A stretch of 64,000 bases of DNA. Origin: Amblyomma americanum. Its lineage: Eukaryota; Arthropoda; Arachnida; Ixodida; Ixodidae. Under the pieces are notes generated by a model that was given only the letters and a program-made list of their open reading frames with translations, had not been told where the DNA came from and made no database searches. Location: assembly GCF_052857255.1 (NCBI RefSeq), contig NC_135505.1, positions 49,961,507-50,025,506 of the forward strand. The letters run 5' to 3'. Of the stretch, positions 10,578-18,941 are shown in pieces (the stretch's first letter is position 1; each line of letters opens with the position of its first letter). The translations under genes and the position numbers were made by a program.

Positions 10578-12271
10578 GTAAATACGTGCCCTATTTGAAG
10601 AGAACTGCATCCTCGCCTTCTGAAGAAGCTCCGGACGTCCTCCCACCGCGTGAGGCTGCCTGGAAACCATGCATGAGTGCTGCTGAGCTGGGCACTCACG
10701 CTAGGCTTAGTGCCTCCGCTGCCACGCTGGCGGAGGTAGCTCTGCTGGCGTCTATCGTGGCAGCACCTGCCACGCAGTCGATACTTGATCTGCGGCGCCA
10801 GGTCTAGCTTTGTGCTCCCGGTTCATCGGCAGATGCACCCCTCCTGCCTTCCCGAAATGCCGGACTGCTCGTGAGTGATCTGCCATCAGGGCACATGGCC
10901 ATCATCTCTACACCACCAAATGCGCCTCAAACCGCACGGCATAATGAACAGGGCATTCTAATGGACTTATCGGCACCTCTACCCGTGCAAAGGTGCCCTC
11001 GCGCAACTCACAAGCGTCCCTCAAACAACAGCCAGCCGATTCCATCTTCGGCAAGTGATGACTCCCAAGGTAAGCGCACTTGTCTTACGATCGGGAACTC
11101 AGTGGAGCCTACACCCGGATCGTCTTCTTACAAAGTGGCCATTAAATCACTGGCCAACAAAAGCCTCACAGATATACCGAACAAGATTTTACAAGCTAAC
11201 TTGGACGCATGCCTCGGAACCAAATGTTTTCGGGGCTTCAAAGCCAGGACAAAGTCCAACACCATTGCAGTGTGGCTTCCGACTCTGCCGTAGAACGGCT
11301 GCAAACACTCACCAGCATTTCATTGACAAGCGATATCTCAGTGCCAGTAGAAGTGTATTAAGTTGAAGGCTTCGATTTGCAGCGCTGCGCCGTCTACAAC
11401 GTCGATATCACTGAGGATCAAACTGCACTCCAGCGTGAGCTGTACTGTCCCACGCACCGTAATCTAGGCCTGACGAATGGGAAAGGGGCGCTCTTGCATA
11501 GTCACTTAGCAAGGCCCTCTGACACTAACAGCCCGTCAGTACTATTATAGCTGTATTTTATGGCCTCGGCCATATACACCGAGTGAGGTATATTGCTATA
11601 ACTGTTTCTGTACTGGACATATGCGCAAATCCTGCCCCTTCACTGCTGCCGCTGAAAGTAAATCAAAAGGGAAAGATGCTTATCGAAGCGGTCTTTGTAA
11701 ATCCGATGACCACGAGATAACATCTCCAAGATGTTCAACAAAACAAAGGGCAACACAGCAGACTCGTCGTCGAATGACTAAGCATTTTCCAAAACAAGAC
11801 AGTATAACTTCATTGCAGACATCCAATCGGTTCGCAGCTCTCCAGTGGGGTGACGACGAGTGGCCGAAGCTCCCTGAGCACACCTCGCATGTTCCTTCAG
11901 CTCAGCATTCTTCTAACGGTACAGTCCGAGAAGAACGCATCCGAAAATAGCCAGCAAAGCAGCGCAGTGTGCCTGAACTACCGGAGGATGACATAACAGC
12001 AGTCGAGGAACAAACCGCACGTCTTTTAGCGGAGGTCACCAAGCTCCGGCAACACCGTGAACTGTTCTCTCGACGTAGACGGGCAGCGGAATCATCCGCC
12101 ACATCTATCAATGGCGCAGCAACATCGCCTTCCTGCCACCCACCAGTGTCATTTCCTGCCGCCTCTTCCCAGATTACCGCAATGCCACTGTACAACTCTG
12201 CTACTTTTCTCCGGTTTATGGTCAACGAGTTGTACAAACTGACGTCCGTGATTCTACAGCGCTTGGGCTAG
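10499..12271 (+). pseudogene. LINE ORF1, gag-like with CCHC zinc knuckle
   Basis: One reading frame is mostly kept from 10499 to 12271, broken by TAG at 10805-10807, a frame excursion at about 11281-11590 and TAG at 11948-11950. The first part is Ser/Pro/Ala-rich. The middle piece (10871-11293) ends in an LDACLGTKCFRGFKARTKSN segment typical of gag-like ORF1 folds. The phrase AVERLQTLT then continues in another frame. A CX2CX4HX4C knuckle (CYNCFCTGHMRKSC) sits at 11594-11635. The tail contains an acidic-then-basic stretch with a predicted helix, TARLLAEVTKLRQHRELFSR. ORF1 protein would coat the element RNA. Confidence 0.7.
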
Positions 12272-12280
12272 TAACTAGAA

Positions 12281-13060
12281 ATGGCAAGTTCCAGTCCTGC
12301 TGGTGTGCTGCGGCGGAACTGCAGAGGCATTTCCACGAAGGTGGAAGAGCTTAATACCCGACTACAAATTCACAAGCTACAGGTATGGGCCATGCTGCTA
12401 CAGGAAGCAAACGCCTTGCCATCGATTCCAGGCTTCAGTGCCTACATGTCTCCTTCAATGATAAACTTCTGTTCCCCTGGAAAGTCGGCGGTGTATGTGG
12501 ACTCACTGTTTCCGCATGTACGCCTTGCTCTCGAAAACTGGCGCACGTTGTATCAAGATGTAGTGGCAGTGTCTGCGAAACTTAAGAAGGTAACTGTTGT
12601 GGTCGTTTCATTTTACGTTAGACCAGCCGGTGGTACTTCCTCCCGTATTAATCTTGGCTGGTTAACAAGTGTCCGTCAGCAGTATTCCGGGTGTCAGATT
12701 TTATTCGGCTGGACTTTTATTTTGATTTTGATTTGATTTGACTTTAACGGCCTTCACCAGGATTGGGGTACCCCACTTCGAGCCCTCGTGGCATTCGTGT
12801 GCGGGACGGTTTCACGGAAGCCCAATTTGTGCTGCTCAACCATCCTGGGACAGCAACACGGCCAGTGCGTCAAACTCGCAGTGCTTCCTATGCTCCAGAC
12901 TTGACGTGGTGGTCGGGTTCGCGTACGCCCTCCTGGCATATGGAGCCAGACTGCTGGGGAAGTGATCACCACCTTACCGTCATCGGTCTTCACACCTCAC
13001 ATTTCCGACCTTTACGCTACAAATGTTCTGTGATCAAATGGGACAGTTTTCGCTCCTGTT
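12281..13060 (+). pseudogene. LINE ORF2 endonuclease domain (frameshifted)
   Basis: The frame at 12281-12736 starts MASSSPAGVLRRNCRGIS, the usual opening of APE-type LINE endonucleases. It carries a Gln-Glu (catalytic Glu region) in WAMLLQEANALPSIPGF and a GKSAVYV strand. Coding then shifts at a TTGAT-rich insertion (12718-12738), and the DFN motif appears in another frame at about 12740. The domain ends with GSDHHLTVIGLHTS near 12957-13000, the conserved SDH. All expected endonuclease landmarks remain, but in separate frames. Confidence 0.75.
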
Positions 13061-13099
13061 GACAATCTCTCCTCAGTTTCTTCGCCAATCCTTGTTGAG

Positions 13100-13620
13100 C
13101 GCATACAAACAGCGCTCAACAGTGCTACAACTACCACCTGGACTGATGTTGGTCGACCGGCACCAGACCTCGACCTTCTTAACTTGTGGGCGGCACGCCG
13201 TCAAGCCGAACTGGCTGCTACGCGAGACCCTACTTCGTCGCAGGCACGTACGCGATTGTACTATCTTACAGCTAAGGCACGCAAAAATGAACTGGACCTC
13301 TCTCTGTGGCAGTGGCATGCTTGGTGCGAACAATTTTCAGCAAAATCCTCGAATACCTCTCTCTCAGTATTGTCGCCGACGTTATTTAATATTGCTTTCA
13401 TATCGCTGGTCTGGCGCTCACATGACATCCGTGACATGAAATTTCTTCAGCATGCTGACGACATCACAGTGTGGAGTACTCACCAAGATCTCCGTACTCA
13501 GGAGGCTGCCCTTCAATCTAACTTGGATGTTACCTGTAATTACGCATCATCCATCGGACTTCAGCATCCCTGCATAAAAAACTTACACATCAGTCGCCAA
13601 ACGCTGGGGACGCCGTAAAC
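13100..13620 (+). pseudogene. LINE reverse transcriptase, core deleted
   Basis: The 144-codon frame at 13184-13618 begins with the pre-RT linker (LWQWHAWCEQFSAKSS). It then jumps without frame loss to SVLSPTLFNIAFISLVW, which belongs to the motif just before the active site. Fingers and palm motifs, including the first catalytic Asp, are therefore missing. The active-site box reads HADD (13451-13462) where YADD is expected, a Tyr-to-His change. The part after it (DLRTQEAALQSNLDVTCNYA) is normal for the family. Both changes would inactivate RT. Confidence 0.8.
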
Positions 13621-13697
13621 TTGCTGCAAGTCCAATCCGTCTTTGTCTATTAGGCACTCCACTACAGGAAAGTCCGAGTGTAAAAATCCTTGGCTTA

Positions 13698-14877
13698 ATG
13701 ATTCAACAATCAGGATCAGCGACTGCATGGCTTTCTCAGGCAAAAAGGCAAGCCAGTCAGACTTTGGGTATGATTAGAATAATTGCCCCTAAAGCTGGCG
13801 GCGCAGGCTCGTTTTTTGCACGGCAATTGGTGAGGGCAGTTCTGCAGCCACGTATTGTTTATCAAGCCCAGTTTCAACATCTTACTAGAGCCCAATTGGA
13901 TCGCCATGAAGCCGTGAACCGAGAGGCTATGAGGACCATTTCGTGCCTTCCACGCATCACGCCGGTCATAGCTTTACAAGAGAATGCGCAGCTCAATGCC
14001 ATTGATTAGCTGGTGTAGAAGCGCCGCGAAGCGCGCAGCCTTAAGGCCAGTCTATCGCACTCATGCACTGATGAATTATGCAACGTCACACTCCATACTT
14101 CAGCCGCCAACGCCACTTCTTCCCCCATGGAAGTTTGTACAGCTCAGCGACAACAAGCCAACAGGTAATCGCTGGCCAACATCTGCTCATTCGGCATCTT
14201 TGCTTCTCCAGGAATTTGAGGAACAAGATGGTTGCCTGCCTCAAGCATCCATTGTCTGCGTAGACGCAAGCATACACGACTGCAAAGCAACAACAGTTAT
14301 CTACTGCCCGTGCAGACCCGCCGTGAATCAAACCTCTTGGTTTCAGCTTACGGAACCCCCTTCGTCCTTTTCTGCTGAGCTCGTTGCAGTTAAAGAAGCA
14401 CTCTGCTCCGTGGCCGACATAACTATGTTCCCTACGGCCCACGTTGTCATCCGCACTGACGCCCTTCAAGTCGTCCGGTTGCTACGACGTGTTAGCCGCT
14501 GTCCAACGATATATCAGCTCATCCACCGGCTCGCCGCACGCCTTATGCAGCCAGTACGAATTGAGTTGGTCCCACGGGATCTGCTGACCTATCAAAGCCA
14601 TACAGATTTAGCGACCCGCCTTGCGAATGCAAACTCATCACCGCCTCGGCTAATTCCTTCGGACAATTTTACCCTCCTTTCATCAAGAAAGGAACTCCTC
14701 CGGCGCCGTACACGTGCTCTCATCTCTCCGTGTGCTGTAACTCTCCCCCGCGGTCTTACCCGTGCAGAGGAGGTTGCGCTTAGGAGGATCCTGGTTGGGG
14801 TTGCCCTCACACCAGCCATCACTCGGAAGTGGCCTCAGTACCGAGAGTTGTTTCCTCGGCCAGGGTGTCCGATATGA
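13698..14877 (+). pseudogene. LINE thumb region and RNase H domain
   Basis: The piece at 13698-14009 is the region after the palm (WLSQAKRQASQTLGMIR, then RAVLQPRIVYQAQF). The 297-codon frame at 13984-14877 holds RNase H. It has VCVDASIHD near 14260 with the first Asp, FSAELVAVKEAL near 14370-14405 with the Glu, VIRTDALQVVRLL near 14450 with the next Asp, and a long C-terminal arm ending PRGLTRAEEVALRRIL. The start codon of the longer frame is arbitrary because it overlaps the previous piece. The domain itself is well kept compared with RT. Confidence 0.75.
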
Positions 14878-15060
14878 AAACACGAGGACACTGAGGCCGA
14901 CATTCATCACTTACTTTGGACTTCCCAGCTCTCAAGACTACAAGGATCCGGCACCTGATGGTGGCAGGTCTTTTACCAAGCAACCCTGCTCATACATTGC
15001 CTGGACGCAGGGACCGTACCATCGTTTTCTACTGGATTTCATCAAATCAGCTAACCTTTT
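14865..15060 (+). pseudogene. LINE C-terminal finger with nonsense codon
   Basis: After RNase H the frame reads CPI, then TGA (14874-14876) where the second Cys of the finger is expected, then KHEDTEADIHHLLW. Coding shifts frame to ALKTTRIRHLMVAGLL and SNQLTFF. The C-x2-C-x8-H arrangement of the LINE C-terminal finger is therefore recognisable but destroyed by one base change. The A-rich run near 15135-15145 probably marks the 3' end. Confidence 0.6.
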
Positions 15061-15144
15061 TCCATTCAATTATTCTCTACTACATCATTTATCACACCTT
15101 CACCCATCATTGGTGCTCTGGGGCTATAAATATTGCTTAAAAAA

Positions 15145-15281
15145 AGTCAACCCACCATGGATTTACAGCCCGTGCCCCTACACTCTACAAAAGGCGGGAA
15201 TCATCACTTCACTATTGGGGCGTGGAACCGGGAATACCGAAATGAATTTTCCGCTCACGCATTTACTGCTTTTCGCAAAGG
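15145..15281 (+). repeat. Third, partial copy of the 10.0-10.6 kb repeat unit
   Basis: From TCAACCCACCATGGATTTA (about 15148) through CATTTACTGCTTTTCGC (about 15276), the sequence matches the second tandem copy at about 10272-10392, including CTACACTCTACAAAAGGCGG and ATCATCACTTCAC. After that the two diverge (AAAGGTTAGT here, GCAGATGTTC there). Here it forms the 5' leader of the CR1/L2-like LINE rather than of the RNase H LINE. Confidence 0.75.
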
Positions 15282-15634
15282 TTAGTGGCAGGTATTTCAA
15301 TATACGTTGTGTGTACGTTTTGTCGGCTCCACCCCCTGTAGTGTATGCATGCGTTTCTTCTCATTCTGTAGCCCACAGACCCATGTTAGGCACAAGGTAT
15401 CGTTTTTCTTTGCTGCGAAGAGCTTTATTTTACGTTTTACTTATTGTTTTGTGTGGCGACGTGGAGCTTAACCCAGGTCCTGGTGAATCGCTCCTGCAGC
15501 AGCTTTTGCAAGGCCAGACAGGCATGAAGGAAAAACTTGCAATCATAGAGAGATATCAGGATGAAAACAAAACCGCTATGTCTGTTCTGTGTCTCCGTAT
15601 GGCAAATTTAGAAACAAAAAATGTCCAGGCTTAG
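15242..15634 (+). pseudogene. LINE ORF1 N-terminus with 2A-like GDVELNPGP
   Basis: The open frame contains, at 15455-15481, GDVELNPGP, a match to the 2A/2A-like consensus D-V/I-E-x-N-P-G-P. In this motif the ribosome fails to form the last Gly-Pro bond and releases the upstream peptide. An ATG at 15383 would give MLGTRYRFSLLRRALFYVLL before it, a short basic then hydrophobic leader, as described for 2A-like sequences at the N-terminus of CR1/L2-type ORF1 proteins, where they can act as signal peptides. An in-frame ATG at 15242 is an alternative start. After the motif a coiled-coil-like helix (GMKEKLAIIERYQDENKTAM) follows. The frame ends at TAG 15632-15634, just before an inserted fragment. 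Confidence 0.75.
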
Positions 15635-15639
15635 CTTGG

Positions 15640-15809
15640 TTAAGCCAAGAATGCGTTGCATATCTCGATGGAGTTCCGTGCTGCTCCGTTGACTCGAGAG
15701 GCTATCGACTCGATCGCCATTGAAACTGCCCGTGTAGCAGCGCTCGATCGCCTTTGAGTCGATAGACTATTGGTTCGAGGGCCCTCAAAATGCCCGTGTG
15801 ACAGGGGTA
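15640..15809 (+). mobile_element. Harbinger-derived fragment (MITE-like)
   Basis: The right edge reads AAAATGCCCGTGTGACAGGGGTA followed by TAA, matching the right terminus of the Harbinger element at 60087-60106 and its TAA duplication. Internally, CATTGAAACTGCCCGTGTAGCA and repeated CTCGATCG words match the subterminal region of the same element (near 54830-54870, inverted). No left inverted repeat was found, so this is a one-sided fragment or a decayed MITE inserted in the LINE ORF1. Confidence 0.65.
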
Positions 15810-15812
15810 TAA

Positions 15813-15997
15813 GACTGTCCCGGCGAAGGAGCGCAGCTCTTTTATACATATGCCGTGACGTCAATCATAGCGCAGCGCCCCTAGCAGGAGGAGCGGGAGT
15901 CAGGTGGTGGCTGCGGCCGCGCGCAACCGCGCGAGTTGGGGCCCAGCTTTTCCTCCGGCTGTCGTGACGTCACGTCACGTGGTTGCGCTAAAGGTCA
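15813..15997. other. GC-rich insert with TGACGTCA palindromes
   Basis: This block between the Harbinger fragment and the second ORF1 part is much richer in G+C than its surroundings. It has GCGGCCGCGCGCAACCGCGCG and two overlapping TGACGT(CA) palindromes near 15964-15980, which are CRE/E-box-like (GTCACGTG). It does not read as ORF1 and may be part of the insertion. It could have promoter activity, but this is inference only. Confidence 0.4.
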
Positions 15998-16570
15998 ATG
16001 GTGGCTGCCCGGCCGCGCCCAAGGGCTGAACTGAGTGATTGCAATATGCAACGCATAAAAATTGCAGGTCTCGCGAAATGCGGGCCGTTGTTGAGGACTG
16101 CAGGGCGAGCAATTAAAGGCAGCAGTCTGAGTGGCAAACTGATGCAGAAAGTGGACGATCTTGAAAATCGATGTAGAAGGTGCAATCTGCTCTTTAATGA
16201 CATTAAGGACGATGAAGGAAACCAGTCGCAAATGATTACTGAAAAACTTGTGCAGGACTTGTGTAGGCCTACTCTGGGAATAGACCCTGAAATAGAAAGA
16301 GCCCATCGCCTAGGACGGTTCAGCGGCTTCAGTTCATTCAAAGAGAAGGAGGCTGTTCTGTCGAGTGCAAGAAAATTGAAAGGAAGTTATACTAGCACTT
16401 CAGAGGACTTCTCTGAATCACTAAGACACAAAAAGAAAATGCTGTGGGACTATGCCATATCTCACAAGGGTACCAATGGCAAAGCGCATCTGAAATACGA
16501 CGTCCTTTACTTGAATAGCGTAAAATACATATATGACGAATCCCAGGGACAGGTAGTTGGGACTACTTGA
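15998..16570 (+). pseudogene. LINE ORF1, RRM-like nucleic-acid-binding part
   Basis: The 190-codon frame contains QKVDDLENRCRRCNLLFNDI (near residue 50-69), then a PEIERAHRLGRF segment and RHKKKMLWDYAISHK. This is the layout of the L1/CR1-type ORF1 RNA-binding domain, where the DLENRSRR block leads into an RRM and the ERAHRLG strand follows. The first 35 codons come from the GC-rich insert and are probably not native. Together with 15242-15634 it makes one ORF1 split by the insertion. Confidence 0.7.
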
Positions 16571-16585
16571 CAAGCTAAACCTGAA

Positions 16586-17300
16586 CAGTCTATTTTGTCA
16601 TTTCTAGTTCTAAATTGCAGAAGTATTAAGAATAAAGTGGACAAGCTACGCGGTCTAATTGACATGACGAGACCGTCTGTGGTGATCGGATGTGAATCTT
16701 GGTTGGATGGGATGTCATCGATGGCTAAGTTTTTCCAAGCAATTACGTCAGCTGTCAAAATGATCGGGACAGTCATGGTGGAGGCGTATTTATTCTGGTA
16801 GACGTCTCGGTTAGTTTTCGTAAGATGGAAATTGATGTTGGAACAAGTGAGGCTGTGTGGGCTCAAATTAGACTTTTAAATGGTAAATCGCTATTCGTAT
16901 GCTCCTTTTATAGGCCACCTGGAAGTCAGCTTAAAGCCATGAGCGTCCTAACTGACATGGTTTAAACTGTTAAAACTGACTGTTTAGAGATTGAGGTGAT
17001 TTTAACATCCCTGAAATAAACTGGAGCTCACCAAGTGTTCCGTCTGAAGCCAATACAGCATTGGGCAAAGAAATGTTAAATTTATGTAATTCATTCAGTT
17101 TCTCTCAATTAGTGCTGCATCCGACTCGTGGCAATATAGATTTGGATGTATTATTGACTAACCAGCCATCGGCAGCTTTTTATACTCTTATATTGCCCGA
17201 TATCAGTGATCACAGTTCTCTTTAAGTAGAAGTGAACTTTCAGTATGTTAAACTTGAAGACTGTGGCAATCGCGCATTTACAGTTATCGAAAAGCAAATT
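16586..17300 (+). pseudogene. LINE ORF2 endonuclease (decayed)
   Basis: The start reads ILSFLVLNCRSIKNKVDKLR, followed by RPSVVIGCESWLDG. This is the APE endonuclease opening with N-C-R-S-I and the catalytic Glu. Later pieces in other frames include SLFVCSFYRPPGS (near 16890), a DFNIPEINW-like stretch near 16995, and SDHSSL near 17205. At least four frame changes and several stops interrupt it. Confidence 0.7.
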
Positions 17301-17499
17301 TCCCCGAGATAGCCTGGGCATTGGAATCCTATGTCGATGTGTGCGAAACATTGACTGGATCACTTAGCGTTGATGAACTGTGGCGCACACTGAAAGTTAA
17401 ATTTTTTGATCTGCGTGAAAGTTAAGTGCCGTCATGGGTGATGACGAAACGTCACAGCAAAAGCAAGCCGTGGTTTACAAAAGCGCTGCGCAAAATCGT

Positions 17500-18640
17500 T
17501 GAAAAGGGGTAACAACTATACGTACGCTTCAAAAAAAATCCGTCACAAGAAGACATGGACCAGTTAAAAAAGATTTCTAAAGATATGAATGATTTCGTCA
17601 AAGAGGCTAAATTTGCCTACTTTCATTTTTTCGACATGCGTACCCGAGATCGCTTTAAAGATTTTTGGTAGTATGTCAAAAGAAACAAAGAATGGATTGC
17701 CTATCCCACCACTCGATCATTGCAGAATTATCGTCATGATATTCTGGAGAAAGCTAAGTGCTTTAACACTTTTTTCAGCTCGGTGTTTTCTGCTGCGGTC
17801 AACCACAGCCCTGCCGATTTTCGCCCGGACTTTATCAGTACTGAACCTATGGCGAACATTGATTTCGGCCACCGAGGAATTGTGTCGCTCTTAGAACGCT
17901 TGAATGAAAACTGTACCACCGGACCAGACGGCTTACTCACGGTCCTGCTCTCGTCTTGCGCTCTTTTTTTTATCATGGCACCTTCAAATTCTTTTTACTA
18001 AGTCATTAGAGTATGGCTCTTTGCCTGATTAATGGAAACTTGCAAATGTTGTACCTATACATAAATCGTACCTAGGAATTTTGTTTCAAAATATCGACCA
18101 GTGTCTATGACTAGTGTGACGTGTAAAGATTTAGAACACATGTTTTTTACTAATATTATGGATCATCTTAGTACACACTCACTATTAACACCCATCAGCA
18201 TGGCTTTCGCAGTGGCTAAGCGAATTTGTTCATGACCTGCCAAGTGCATTAGATAAAGGCAATTATGTCGACTGTATATTTCTAGAGTTTAGGAAGGCCT
18301 TTGATGTTGTAACACATTCCTCACTAATACAAAAAATTTTCTTGGTACAGCATAAATGAAAACGTTATTAGCTGGATAAAAGAATATTTGAGGACTAGCC
18401 GTCAGTGTGTTGTTGTCAACGGTAAGCAGTCGCATGAGGTTCTTGTAACATCAGGAGTGCCACAGGGATCCGACTTGGGCGCTTTATTGTTCAAAATTTA
18501 CATGAATGACATCTTTGCAGGTATTTCTTCATGCACGCGTCTTTTTGCGGATGATTGTGTATTGTATAGAATCATTAAAAATCAAAGTGACTGCAATGCA
18601 TTACAACAGGACTTGCGTGAAGTAGCCCAGTGATGTGAAA
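17500..18640 (+). pseudogene. LINE reverse transcriptase, N-terminal and palm parts
   Basis: At 17720-18001 the frame has KAKCFNTFFSSVFSAAVNHS and a later NCTTGPDGLL, the usual RT entry. A decayed finger region follows, including GFRSG-like and FRKAFDVV-like pieces near 18195 and 18290-18310. The 18388-18633 frame holds SGVPQGSDLGALLF and LFADDCVLYR. The FADD box lies at 18544-18555. The Asp pair is present but the gene is broken by many stops. Coding is then cut by the gypsy insertion at 18726 and continues at 21616. Confidence 0.75.
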
Positions 18641-18725
18641 ATTGCGGAATGCATGGTAATTTACAAAATTCTTTTCGTATGTGTTTCACTAAAAAGAAGG
18701 TTCCCCACAATTTCACTTTTAGTAT

Positions 18726-18892
18726 TGTGAGGCAGAAGAACGCACCAGCAAATTCACCTTTTTACTTCAGGTAGGCCGAAGCAGCAGCTACCGACTAGTC
18801 ACAGCTTAGCAACACTTCGTCTTCCTCGCACGACCCGATGACCGATGATGATTACGCTGAGATGAAGATGAAGGTCACTCACAGTGCTTACA
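18726..18892 (-). repeat. 3' LTR of nested gypsy element (167 bp)
   Basis: On the minus strand it begins TGTAAGCACTGTGAGTGACC and ends CTGCCTCACA. The outermost 20 bases recur at 21592-21611, which fixes the LTR start. The neighbouring GTAT duplication fixes the outer edge. The short LTR is unusual for gypsy but has normal TG/CA ends. Confidence 0.8.
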
Positions 18893-18907
18893 ACATTCCC
18901 CCTCCCG
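18893..18907 (-). promoter_or_regulatory. Polypurine tract of nested gypsy element
   Basis: On the minus strand GGGAGGGGGAATGTT directly precedes the LTR start, the expected place for plus-strand DNA priming. Confidence 0.7.
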
Positions 18908-18941
18908 AACGAAAGCGACCATCCTGGTCGCAAATTAAATC

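Larger units (their letters stand above)
10499..15135 (+). mobile_element. RNase-H-bearing LINE with gag-like ORF1 (degenerate)
   Basis: The element comprises a gag-like ORF1 with a CCHC knuckle (10499-12271), then an ORF2 with endonuclease (12281-13060), a heavily deleted RT (about 13180-13620), a thumb/connection region, RNase H (to 14877) and a C-terminal finger broken by a stop. It ends around an A-rich run near 15135 (TATTGCTTAAAAAAA). Gene order and the RNase H place it with I/R1-like LINEs. Multiple stops, frameshifts and the RT deletion make it inactive. The tandem repeat at 10035-10577 is its apparent 5' UTR. Confidence 0.85.

Noticed and set aside
15455..15481. 2A motif as a sign of an integrated picorna-like virus
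   Set aside because: The context is a LINE ORF1 followed by an RRM-like part, endonuclease and RT. No viral replicase or capsid sequence is near.
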